Shown here piece after piece: positions 1 through 6,608 of a DNA stretch of 8,226 nt (position 1 is its first letter; every line of letters begins with the position of its first letter). The translations under genes were made by a program, and so were the position numbers. Below the pieces are notes generated by a model, which was not told the origin of the DNA, ran no database searches, and worked only from the letters and a program-made list of their open reading frames with translations. Source of the stretch: Hyphomicrobiales bacterium (GTDB lineage Bacteria > Pseudomonadota > Alphaproteobacteria > Rhizobiales > Beijerinckiaceae); the NCBI GenBank assembly GCA_028290595.1, contig JAQGJO010000448.1:1-8226 (forward strand), written 5' to 3'.

Positions 1-1
1 C

Positions 2-1114
2 AATATCATCGATCGGCCCGAGTTCTGCGATTTTCAATTCGGCTCGATCGTCAACCGGTCGCCGCTAGTCGTCGCTATTTCCACGGACGGCGCCGCGCCG
101 ATTTTCGCGCAGGCGATTCGCGCCAAGATTGAAGCGGCGCTGCCCGCCGGGTTCGCTCATTGGGTGACAGCCGCGAAGCTGTGGCGGATGCAGATGCCGC
201 TGCGGCAAGCAGGCTCTGCTTTGCGGCGGAGTTTCTGGACGGCCTATGCGGCGCTGGCTTTCGCGCAACCGCATCGCGCGCCAGCTGAGCGTGATTTCGA
301 CGCCTTGCTTGAGCAGGCAGGTTCGCTTGCGGCCAAAAAGCCGGGCCGGGTCAGTCTTGTGGGCGCGGGTCCGGGTAATCCGGAACTGCTGACCTTGAAG
401 GCGGTGCGCCTGCTGCAATCGGCCGACATCATTCTTTACGACCATCTCGTGTCGCAAGAGATTCTGGACTTCGCGCGGCGCGAGGCGTGCCGCATGCTGG
501 TCGGCAAGACCGGTTACGGCCCGTCCTGCAAGCAGGACGATATCAACGCCCTCATGGTTTCCTTCGCCTGCGACGGCAAGCATGTGGTGCGGCTGAAGGG
601 CGGCGACCCGGGCATATTTGGCCGCGCGGGCGAGGAAATCGCCGCCTGCCGCGATGCTGGCGTGACGGTAGAGATCGTGCCGGGCATCACTACGGCGCAG
701 GGCGCGGCGGCCGATCTCGGCATCTCGCTGACCCATCGCGATCACGCCCAGCGCGTGCAATTCGTTACCGGCCATGCGCGCAGCGGCGCGTTGCCGAAGT
801 CGATCTGCTGGGAGGCCATCGCCGACAGCGATGTAACCACCGTCATCTATATGCCGCGCAAGACGCTCGCCAGCCTGCGCGATGCGGCGCTGGCCGCCGG
901 CCTTGATCCGCATACGCCGGCTGCCGCAGTATTCTCCGCGACCAGGGAGAATTCGCGCAAGATCATCGCGACGATCGCGACATTGCCGGAGCGGTTGGAG
1001 GGGATCGACGAGGACGGCCCAGTCGTCGTCATGATCGGATCGGTCCTGTCGGAGGTCGAGATGGTGAGCGCCGACATTCCGGCGCCGGTGTCGAAATCTA
1101 TCGACGCTGCCTGA
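2..1114 (+). CDS. cysG: Siroheme synthase CysG, 5'-truncated by the window edge
   Basis: CysG makes siroheme, the cofactor of sulfite and nitrite reductases: a C-terminal SAM-dependent methyltransferase converts uroporphyrinogen III to precorrin-2, and an N-terminal domain does NAD-dependent oxidation and iron chelation. The frame is open from base 2, and its first residues (NIIDRPEFCDFQFGS) align with E. coli CysG from about Asn101, so roughly 100 codons are missing; the GTG at 164 is internal, not the start. The chelatase/dehydrogenase aspartate (Asp104 in E. coli) is kept in NIID; the serine at E. coli position 128 is threonine (ISTDG). The methyltransferase domain starts near 350 with GAGPG (362-376). 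The three E. coli catalytic residues Asp248, Lys270 and Met382 are matched by YDHL (Asp codon 440-442), VGK (Lys 506-508) and IYM (Met 851-853); VRLKGGDP is at 587-610. No sulfite-reductase gene follows in the window, although cysI-type genes often sit next to cysG in this group. Confidence 0.96.
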   Translation, partial: NIIDRPEFCDFQFGSIVNRSPLVVAISTDGAAPIFAQAIRAKIEAALPAGFAHWVTAAKLWRMQMPLRQAGSALRRSFWTAYAALAFAQPHRAPAERDFDALLEQAGSLAAKKPGRVSLVGAGPGNPELLTLKAVRLLQSADIILYDHLVSQEILDFARREACRMLVGKTGYGPSCKQDDINALMVSFACDGKHVVRLKGGDPGIFGRAGEEIAACRDAGVTVEIVPGITTAQGAAADLGISLTHRDHAQRVQFVTGHARSGALPKSICWEAIADSDVTTVIYMPRKTLASLRDAALAAGLDPHTPAAAVFSATRENSRKIIATIATLPERLEGIDEDGPVVVMIGSVLSEVEMVSADIPAPVSKSIDAA

Positions 1115-1132
1115 ACCTGCCCGCGTATGGTG

Positions 1133-1174
1133 CTTGCCAAAGCTCTTGCCAAGACTCTTGCCAAGGCCCTTGCA
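1133..1174 (+). repeat. 12-bp tandem repeat, about 3.5 copies, just after cysG
   Basis: Three full units (CTTGCCAAAGCT, CTTGCCAAGACT, CTTGCCAAGGCC) are followed by a partial CTTGCA. The period is a multiple of three and the frame is the cysG frame. An ATG at 1127 opens a 26-codon stretch ending with TAA at 1205-1207 and reading LAKALAKTLAKALALK in its repeat part. No convincing ribosome binding site precedes that ATG. It may be a decayed C-terminal tail of cysG, a chance micro-ORF, or plain slippage-generated DNA; I do not call it a gene. Confidence 0.7.
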
Positions 1175-1270
1175 TTGAAGACGTTTTCGTTATTTTCTGT
1201 CCTCTAACCAAGTCGAAGCTTGGAAGAACAGAACTTGAAGCCGGATCGCGGCTTTGGGAAAGGGCGGAAA

Positions 1271-2302
1271 ATGCACTTCGGCGTCATGGATCATCTCGAT
1301 CTCAGCAGCGACCTGCCGCAGCACGAACATTATGAAAACCGCCTGCGGCTCGGGGAGCTTTACGATCAGGCCGGTTTCCACTGCTATCATGTGACCGAGC
1401 ATCATTGCACGCCGCTGGGCGGCGGCGCGTCACCCAGCGTGTTTCTGGCTTCGCTGGCGCAACGCACGAAGCGGCTGCGCGTCGGCACGCTGGTCTATGC
1501 ACTGCCGGCGCACCATCCGCTGCGGATGTTTGAAGAAATCTGCATGGTCGACCAGATCAGCGGCGGCCGTCTCGACATCGGCTTTGGCCGCGGCTCGGTG
1601 CCGATGGAACTGGCCTATTTCGGTGTCGATCCGGCCGAGGCGCGCGAGATTTACGACGAGGCGCTGGCCATCGTTCGCCAGGGCCTGACCGAAGGCCGTA
1701 TCGATTTTACCGGCAAGCATTTCGACATGCGCAACGTGCCGCTGCATCTCAAGCCGTTTCAAAAGCCGATGCCGCCAGTGTGGTACGGCGTGCATTCGAC
1801 CGAGAGCGCCAAACGCGCGGCGGGCGCCCGCTTCAATGTCGTCATGAACGAGGGGACGCAGACGGCGGCGCAATATATCGACGATTTCAAACGTGAGCTG
1901 ACGGCCACCGGCTTCGATGGACCGGAGCCGATGATCGGTCTGGCGCGCACCATCGTGGTCGCGCCGAGCGACGAGGAAGCGATGGCCATTGCGCGCCGGG
2001 CGCATATTTCGTTTCAGAAGAGCTTCAGGTGGTTGCACACGCTGCACGGCGTGGTGCCGAAGCTGAGCGGCCTCGAGGCGACTTATGACGAGTTGATGCA
2101 GGCGGAGCGGGCGATCGCCGGCTCGCCCGAGACGGTCTTGCGGTTTTTGCAGCGGCAGCATGCCGAGACGGAGGCGAACTATTCGGTGCTCCGCTTTGCC
2201 TTTGGCGACATGAGCTTTGACGAAATGCGCCAGTCGGTGGAGCTGTTCGTGGAAAAGGTAATGCCGCGTCTGCGCGAGATGGATCCGGCGCTGCTCGTGT
2301 GA
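1271..2302 (+). CDS. LLM-class flavin-dependent oxidoreductase (bacterial luciferase-like)
   Basis: A 343-residue protein of the luciferase-like monooxygenase family, a TIM-barrel fold that uses reduced FMN or F420 to oxidise small organic substrates. Family features are the start MHFGVMDHLD, VTEHH (residues 41-45), the segment RLRVGTLVYALPAHHPLR (68-85), and DQISGGRLDIGFGRG (94-108) that in this family lines the flavin site. Length is normal for the single-component-like branch. The frame is open upstream to a TTG at 1220, but the ATG at 1271 is preferred: homologues begin with this M-FG pattern and a purine-rich AAAGGG lies 6 bases upstream. The substrate cannot be told from sequence; the family includes alkanesulfonate, nitrilotriacetate and alkanal monooxygenases. 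It lies 156 bases after cysG on the same strand, too far to assume one transcript, and is convergent with the glycosyltransferase gene downstream. Confidence 0.9.
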   Translation: MHFGVMDHLDLSSDLPQHEHYENRLRLGELYDQAGFHCYHVTEHHCTPLGGGASPSVFLASLAQRTKRLRVGTLVYALPAHHPLRMFEEICMVDQISGGRLDIGFGRGSVPMELAYFGVDPAEAREIYDEALAIVRQGLTEGRIDFTGKHFDMRNVPLHLKPFQKPMPPVWYGVHSTESAKRAAGARFNVVMNEGTQTAAQYIDDFKRELTATGFDGPEPMIGLARTIVVAPSDEEAMAIARRAHISFQKSFRWLHTLHGVVPKLSGLEATYDELMQAERAIAGSPETVLRFLQRQHAETEANYSVLRFAFGDMSFDEMRQSVELFVEKVMPRLREMDPALLV

Positions 2303-2321
2303 GTACAAGGGCCGCAGCCTC

Positions 2322-2454
2322 TGTCATTCCCGACGCGCGCAGCGCGAGCGGGAAACCAGGTGTTGCAACAGCGTTGGTGCTGGACGTTGGCTGATGCGCT
2401 GAACCATCAGGTCTGGATCCCCGCTCGCCCGCTATGCGGGCGTCGGGGATGACA
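2322..2454. repeat. Palindromic MITE-like intergenic repeat, 133 bp
   Basis: The two ends are long imperfect inverted repeats. The left arm (2322-2359) reads TGTCATTCCCGACGC... to ...CGAGCGGGAAACCAG; the reverse complement of the right arm (2413-2454) reads TGTCATCCCCGACGC... to ...CGAGCGGGGATCCAG. The arms differ by a few substitutions and a short insertion in the right arm. About 53 bases of unrelated core lie between them. No ORF or transposase is present. From memory, repeats of this look are scattered in many intergenic spaces of Bradyrhizobium-type genomes; copy number here cannot be seen from one window. It fills most of the gap between two convergent genes. Confidence 0.8.
2419..2448. 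terminator. Strong hairpin in the repeat's right arm, possible bidirectional terminator
   Basis: CCCCG pairs with CGGGG outside, and CGCCCGC pairs with GCGGGCG inside, separated by a small internal loop and closed by the loop TAT. It lies between the LLM oxidoreductase stop and the glycosyltransferase stop, where a two-way terminator would be expected. There is no T-run on either side, so intrinsic termination is uncertain; the hairpin is part of the repeat and could be there only for that reason. Confidence 0.4.
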
Positions 2455-2468
2455 GGTGGCCGGCGCGT

Positions 2469-3833
2469 TTACAGCGTGGCTAAAAACGCTTCCAGGTCGG
2501 CGAAATATTCCGGCCAGGCCGGCGCGACGAACCGCGCCGCACGCTGGCGCGCATCTTTATGATATTCCGAGTTTCTGTCGGCCATTTGCAGAATGGCTGA
2601 TTTCCAACCGGGGCCGTCGAGCGGCGAACGCAGGATGGCACAATCCTGCATGATCTCGCGGAACACCGGAATATCGGAGGCGATAGCCGGCGTGCCCATG
2701 GACAGGGCTTCCACGACCGGCAGTCCATAGCCTTCGTCGAACGTTGGCATCAGCAGGGCCTGCGCGCCGTGCACCAGCCGGTTGAGCTGGGCCGAGGGAA
2801 CGCCGGAGACTTCCGCCACATGGTTGCGCAGGACCGGCGACCGGTCGAGCAGATCGACGACCTGCTCACATTCCCAGCCTCTGCCGCCGATGATGAGCAA
2901 GCGTGGCGCGTTGGGATTTTCTCGGATCATCTCGCGCCAGAGCTGCAGCAGCAGGAGATGGTTCTTGCGCGGCTCGATGGTGCCGACAATGATGAAATAG
3001 GGATGCCCGGTCGCATCGCGCTCGGGCTGCACTATCGGCGTCGGGTTGTTGTCGAGCGCGAGCGGCGAGGGAAAATAGCCGACATGGATCGGACGCGGGC
3101 GCTCGCCGAGCGCGCGCATCTCTTCTTCGAGCCTGGTCTTGACGCTTTGCGCGGAGACGAGGAATGCATCGGCATGGTGCAGGGCAGTGGCAAGCCGGCG
3201 GCGGAACAGGTCGTAATTGTCGGGGCGAAAATATTCCGGATAATCGATCGACAGGAGGTCGAAGATAAAGAAGACCTTGCGGAGATCCGGCCTGCGGTCG
3301 AGCCAGGTCAAGCGCCACGGATTTTCCAACTGATGCTGGGCGATGTTGAGATAGATCGCGCCTTGCGGAATCTGCACCGATCGATTCTGGGCAAGCCGCA
3401 ATTGGGTCATGCGCAGCGAGCGGTACTTGCTGTAGAGCCAAGACTTGCTGGACTTGCCGTAGGGCCCTGACCGTTCGGGCTTGGTGACGTCGAGTTTTTC
3501 GAACGGCGTCCCCGGCGTGCTGGCCAGCCAGTCGCGTAGCCGATTGAAAGGCGCATCGTCCGCCGCGTTGAAATTTGCCTGGGGCTTCTCTTGCCAGAAA
3601 TGTTCGGCGAGCTCGAGGATTTTGGCTGTTTGGGCCGGCGAATGCAGCCGCTCGTGGTGGTTTCCGTAATGAATGCCGCCAGTGAAGTCAGCGTTTGCGC
3701 CGGAAACATCCGGACGGATGAAATGCCTGGCGAAAGCGAGGTCGATCCTGTCGATACCGGTCGGTTCGTTGACGATCAGCCTGGATACCATATGCGTGAC
3801 GTCGAAGGCCGTCCGCAAACGATCAGATGACAA
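2469..3833 (-). CDS. GT4-type glycosyltransferase, likely for surface polysaccharide
   Basis: A 454-residue GT-B fold glycosyltransferase. The C-terminal donor-binding half holds IVGTIEPRKNH (near 282-292), LLIIGGRGWE (near 313-322) and the retaining-GT4 motif EGYGLPVVEALSMGTP (near 367-382), with the EX7E glutamates expected to bind the nucleotide sugar. The N-terminus has FDVTHMVSR...PTGIDRIDLAFARHF, followed by a poorly recognisable stretch to about residue 140. No signal peptide or membrane segment is visible, so it should act in the cytoplasm or at the inner face of the membrane. Start: the frame opens with TTG at 3839, but AGGAG (3841-3845 on this strand) is only 1 base from it and 7 bases from the second TTG at 3833, so 3833 is preferred; an ATG lies further in (residue 15). 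It is divergent from the mannose isomerase and guanylyltransferase genes, which suggests GDP-mannose or a derivative as donor; that is inference. Confidence 0.9.
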   Translation of the reverse strand: MSSDRLRTAFDVTHMVSRLIVNEPTGIDRIDLAFARHFIRPDVSGANADFTGGIHYGNHHERLHSPAQTAKILELAEHFWQEKPQANFNAADDAPFNRLRDWLASTPGTPFEKLDVTKPERSGPYGKSSKSWLYSKYRSLRMTQLRLAQNRSVQIPQGAIYLNIAQHQLENPWRLTWLDRRPDLRKVFFIFDLLSIDYPEYFRPDNYDLFRRRLATALHHADAFLVSAQSVKTRLEEEMRALGERPRPIHVGYFPSPLALDNNPTPIVQPERDATGHPYFIIVGTIEPRKNHLLLLQLWREMIRENPNAPRLLIIGGRGWECEQVVDLLDRSPVLRNHVAEVSGVPSAQLNRLVHGAQALLMPTFDEGYGLPVVEALSMGTPAIASDIPVFREIMQDCAILRSPLDGPGWKSAILQMADRNSEYHKDARQRAARFVAPAWPEYFADLEAFLATL

Positions 3834-3840
3834 ATCCAAG

Positions 3841-3845
3841 CTCCT
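3841..3845 (-). promoter_or_regulatory. Shine-Dalgarno AGGAG deciding the TTG start of the glycosyltransferase
   Basis: On the minus strand the order is AGGAG, then CTTGGAT, then TTG. The motif is 7 bases from the TTG at 3833 and only 1 base from the TTG at 3839. This favours the downstream TTG and shortens the protein by two residues. Confidence 0.6.
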
Positions 3846-4100
3846 GCGATGTATCGGCCCGCAACTTGCACGGGATATAGCTGCCTGGCGTCGATGCGCC
3901 GATAATCATTCTGTCACTGGTCTTGGGCTATAATTGGTTCGAGTGATTTATAGTTGCCAAAATTGAAGGCTAGAACAGGTTTTGCAAGGCTGGCATCCGG
4001 TGCCCTTCTGGACCCTCCGGCAAGAGTTTGGTAACAATTGTATCGCTGAATTTGCTGGTTTTTGGGCGTTCTTTGCGGGGGCTGGTAAAGTTAAAGCGAA
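3846..4100. promoter_or_regulatory. Divergent promoter region between glycosyltransferase and mannose isomerase genes
   Basis: This gap is visibly richer in A and T than the flanking genes and must carry the promoters of both divergent genes. A perfect TATAAT occurs on the plus strand at 3929-3934, but no good -35 hexamer lies at 15-18 bases. On the minus strand, TTCTAG (3970-3975) and TATAAA (3947-3952) stand 17 bases apart and could drive the glycosyltransferase. Both assignments are weak. No clear operator palindrome or riboswitch was recognised. Confidence 0.35.
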
Positions 4101-4112
4101 GAGGTAGCGTTC

Positions 4113-5351
4113 GTGCAGATAACGAGTGTTCAGGCGAAAGCCGCGGAACTTGGAGCGCAACCCTCCAGGCTCCAGTTTTCGGACGCACTATCCTGGCTTC
4201 GGGACCATGCCTTTGATATGTGGGCGAATTCCGGTTGCGATAGCGAAAATGGCGGATTTTACGAACGCATCGATCTTCAGGGCCGCGCTGTCGTCGAAAA
4301 CCGGCGAGTACGTGTCCAGGCACGCCAGATTTATTGCTTTGCCCATGCCCGCGATCTCGGCTGGGGCGGCGACTGGCGCAAGATGATCGATCACGGCGAA
4401 CGTTTCATTTTGGCACACGGACGCGATTCAAACGGATACTTGCGCGGGATCCATCCGGCGACCGGCGTTCCCACAGATGCGCCGCCGGATCTTTACGATC
4501 AAGCATTTTACCTGCTGGCGCTCGCGCAAGCTTTCCGCGTCACCGGCGATTCAAAGCATCGTGCGCTGGCACTGGCGCTCGAAGGCAATATCCGTCGTGA
4601 TTTCGCCCATCCCATGGGTGGTTTTTACGACACGCCGCTCAACCACGACACATTGCGGGCCAACCCGCATATGCATCTGCTCGAAGCTGCGCTGGTGTGG
4701 ATCGAGGTGAGCGATGCCGCGGTCTGGCGCAATCTGGCGCACGAGATCGTGCGGATTTGCAAAGACCGGCTGATCGACCCTCATTCCGGCGCCGTGCTCG
4801 AATATTTCAACGCGGACTGGACGCCGGTCAAGACCGGCGCTCAGGCGATCATCGAGCCGGGTCATCTGTTCGAGTGGACATGGCTGCTGTCGCGTTACGA
4901 AGCCATTTGCAATGTCCCGTGCAGCACAGTCTATCGCCGGCTCTATGATCTCGGGCAACGTCACGGCGTGTGCCGGGAACGCGGCGTGGCGATCAACGAA
5001 CTGCATCACGACATGAGCTGGTGCAATTCAGGGGCACGGCTCTGGCCGCAGACGGAACGGCTGAAGGCATCGTTAGCGTTGGCGCAACTCGCCGACGGGG
5101 CGGGCCGTGATGTCTATGTGGCGGCGGCCCAGGACGCCATCCATTCCATCGGACTTTATTTCGACGATCTGCCGAAAGGTTTGTGGCGCGACAAAATGTC
5201 GGACGATGGATCGTTCGTCAGCGAACCAGCGCCGGCCAGCACATTCTACCATCTTGTTTGCGCGTTCGCGGAAGTCGCCAAAAGCGAGATTGCGAGCGGC
5301 GCGGCTCAAAAACCGGGCAAGGCCCGCATTGCGCAATCGCCGGTCTCGTGA
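4113..5351 (+). CDS. AGE-family isomerase, probable mannose-6-phosphate isomerase (rhizobial Pmi type)
   Basis: A 412-residue protein of the N-acylglucosamine 2-epimerase family, an (alpha/alpha)6 barrel that interconverts aldoses and ketoses or epimers. Visible family landmarks: VRVQARQIYCFAHARDLG (67-83), NPHMHLLEA (184-192), EPGHLFEW (248-255), RLWPQTERLKA (309-319) and STFYH (376-380). The histidines in the second, third and fifth motifs match the catalytic or sugar-binding histidines of this family. Rhizobia are known to have a phosphomannose isomerase of this fold, and the guanylyltransferase directly downstream fits that role, so Man-6-P/Fru-6-P interconversion is the best guess; free-mannose isomerase or another epimerase cannot be excluded. 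The start is GTG, with GAGG at 4101-4104 eight bases upstream; no in-frame ATG exists before residue 36. The C-terminal ~20 residues look like a low-complexity tail. It is followed after 108 bases by the guanylyltransferase, probably in one operon. Confidence 0.87.
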   Translation: MQITSVQAKAAELGAQPSRLQFSDALSWLRDHAFDMWANSGCDSENGGFYERIDLQGRAVVENRRVRVQARQIYCFAHARDLGWGGDWRKMIDHGERFILAHGRDSNGYLRGIHPATGVPTDAPPDLYDQAFYLLALAQAFRVTGDSKHRALALALEGNIRRDFAHPMGGFYDTPLNHDTLRANPHMHLLEAALVWIEVSDAAVWRNLAHEIVRICKDRLIDPHSGAVLEYFNADWTPVKTGAQAIIEPGHLFEWTWLLSRYEAICNVPCSTVYRRLYDLGQRHGVCRERGVAINELHHDMSWCNSGARLWPQTERLKASLALAQLADGAGRDVYVAAAQDAIHSIGLYFDDLPKGLWRDKMSDDGSFVSEPAPASTFYHLVCAFAEVAKSEIASGAAQKPGKARIAQSPVS

Positions 5352-5383
5352 GAACAGGTTGCCGTCTCGCGTTTGTTGCGCTG

Positions 5384-5405
5384 CTCAGTTTACGGCGTAA
5401 CTGAG
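5384..5405 (+). other. Imperfect hairpin in the leader of the guanylyltransferase gene
   Basis: CTCAGT pairs with ACTGAG and TAC pairs with GTA around a GGC loop, with one bulged T, giving nine base pairs. It starts 33 bases after the isomerase stop and ends 54 bases before the preferred guanylyltransferase start. No T-run follows, so it is not a standard terminator. It could stabilise or process the mRNA between the two genes, or be a protein site; no function is shown. Confidence 0.35.
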
Positions 5406-5449
5406 TCCCACCCGCATCTGCTCACAGCCCTTCTTCAGTCGACAAATTT

Positions 5450-5453
5450 GGAG
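5450..5453 (+). promoter_or_regulatory. Shine-Dalgarno GGAG deciding the TTG start of the guanylyltransferase
   Basis: GGAG is followed by six bases (TTCGTT) and then TTG at 5460. The frame is open further upstream to a TTG at 5373, but that extension has no family resemblance and covers the hairpin at 5384-5405. The next ATG is at residue 44, inside the conserved domain, so a non-ATG start is required. Confidence 0.65.
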
Positions 5454-5459
5454 TTCGTT

Positions 5460-6536
5460 TTGGCAAATCCGGTCGTCCCCCCCGTGATTATTCCCGTCGT
5501 CCTGAGTGGGGGAAGTGGAACCCGCCTGTGGCCGCTCTCAACCGGCCAGAAGCCAAAACAGTTTCATCGTTTGATCGATGACGACACCATGTTCCAGCAG
5601 ACGTGCCTGCGCGTGCATACGGGAGCCGACCGCCGTTTTGCGGAACCGGTGGTCATCTGCAATGCGCGGCACGAAGATCATGTGATCGAGCAGCTCGAAG
5701 AAGTGCATATCGACGCCGGCGCGGTGATCGTCGAACCGATCGGACGCAACAGTGCGCCGGCCATCGCCATCGCCTGCCTGCATGCGGTGGCGACCAATCC
5801 CGACGCCGTGCTTCTGGTCCTTCCAGCCGACCATGCGATCCCGGATCAGCAGCATTTTCGCGACAGTATTTTCCGCGGCCTGTCCGCGGCGCAGCAGGGC
5901 TTTATCGTGACGCTCGGCATCCGTCCGGCAAGGCCGGAAACCGGATACGGCTATATCAATGTCGGCGAGGCCATCGACAGCGGCTGCTCCCGCGTCAAAC
6001 GTTTCGTCGAAAAACCCGATCGCGCGACCGCCGAAGAGTATCTCGCCTCCGGCGAATATCTCTGGAATGCCGGCATGTTCCTGTTCCGGGCCGCCGCGAT
6101 GATTGACGCGTTGGGCAGGCATGCGCCCGATCTGCTGGAGCAGTCGCGGGCAGCCTATGCGGCTGCCAAGCCAAGCGGCAGGCATATCCGGCTGCCGCTT
6201 GACCAATTCCGCAAATGCCAGTCGATCTCTATCGACTATGCCGTCATGGAAAAGGCCGACAATGCGGCAGTCGTCCCGGTGGATTTTACCTGGAGCGATC
6301 TTGGGTCCTGGGCGTCGATCTGGGAGCAATCGCCGCGCGATGGCGACAACAACAGCCTGCATGGCGCCGCGGTCGCTTCCGACAGCACCGGCAATCTTAT
6401 TTTTGCTGAAGGCGTTTCCGTTGGCGTGATCGGTGTGGAAGGCCTCGTGGTGGTGGCGACGCCGAATGGCGTGCTCGTCATCCCCCGTGACCGGACCGAG
6501 GAAGTGCGCAAGATCGTCGACGCGCTGATGCCGTAA
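5460..6536 (+). CDS. manC: Mannose-1-phosphate guanylyltransferase (GDP-mannose pyrophosphorylase), short form
   Basis: Makes GDP-mannose and pyrophosphate from GTP and mannose-1-phosphate, the donor for mannose, and through other enzymes fucose or rhamnose, in surface polysaccharides. With the TTG start at 5460 it has 358 residues. Motifs in order: LSGGSGTRLWPLS (15-27, nucleotide loop), KPKQF (31-35), EPIGRNSAPA (92-101), LPADH (121-125), GYGYI (162-166), FVEKP (182-186), NAGMFLF (203-209), SIDYAVMEK (257-265) and WSDLGSW (278-284). It stops after the nucleotidyltransferase and short beta-helix part; the C-terminal cupin isomerase domain of the ~470-residue bifunctional AlgA/ManC enzymes is absent. 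That fits with a separate isomerase encoded just upstream. The start is set by GGAG six bases before the TTG. It is likely cotranscribed with the isomerase; the phosphomannomutase needed between them must be elsewhere. Confidence 0.95.
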   Translation: MANPVVPPVIIPVVLSGGSGTRLWPLSTGQKPKQFHRLIDDDTMFQQTCLRVHTGADRRFAEPVVICNARHEDHVIEQLEEVHIDAGAVIVEPIGRNSAPAIAIACLHAVATNPDAVLLVLPADHAIPDQQHFRDSIFRGLSAAQQGFIVTLGIRPARPETGYGYINVGEAIDSGCSRVKRFVEKPDRATAEEYLASGEYLWNAGMFLFRAAAMIDALGRHAPDLLEQSRAAYAAAKPSGRHIRLPLDQFRKCQSISIDYAVMEKADNAAVVPVDFTWSDLGSWASIWEQSPRDGDNNSLHGAAVASDSTGNLIFAEGVSVGVIGVEGLVVVATPNGVLVIPRDRTEEVRKIVDALMP

Positions 6537-6591
6537 GCAGCTTGCTGCTGCTACCTCGGAAAAAGCGTGGCAGAATGCGCTTCGTAACGAG

Positions 6592-6608
6592 CGTGCAAAA
6601 CTTGCACG
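6592..6608. other. 17-bp perfect inverted repeat, terminator stem or operator
   Basis: CGTGCAA and TTGCACG face each other around AAC. It lies 55 bases after the guanylyltransferase stop and about 200 bases before the next gene. Read as RNA it is a 7-bp stem with a tight 3-base loop and no T-run, a poor intrinsic terminator. Read as DNA it has the symmetry and size of a dimeric repressor site. I cannot assign it to a known regulator. Confidence 0.4.

Noticed and set aside
65..913. 282-codon minus-strand ORF opposite cysG
   Set aside because: It is antisense to a conserved enzyme, with Arg/Ala-rich low-complexity composition.
1430..2308. 292-codon minus-strand ORF opposite the LLM oxidoreductase
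   Set aside because: The protein is rich in Arg, His and Ala with no recognisable motif; it mirrors a well-supported gene and is what high GC at third codon positions produces.
2769..3470. 233-codon plus-strand ORF opposite the glycosyltransferase
   Set aside because: The minus-strand frame has clear GT4 motifs across this span; the plus-strand product has none.
3861..3872. CAACTTGCACG upstream of the glycosyltransferase resembles half of the 6592-6608 palindrome
   Set aside because: Only about ten bases are shared and the spacing of the GCAA/TTGC half-sites differs (1 versus 3 bases), so a common operator is not supported.
4004..4040. GC-containing patch in the divergent promoter region considered as terminator or sigma-54 site
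   Set aside because: The stems are 3-5 bp only, and the TGGCAT lacks a correctly spaced TTGC, so neither reading holds.
5538..6362. 274-codon minus-strand ORF opposite the guanylyltransferase
   Set aside because: It is a shadow of a gene with all family motifs in place; it has no own ribosome site or domain.
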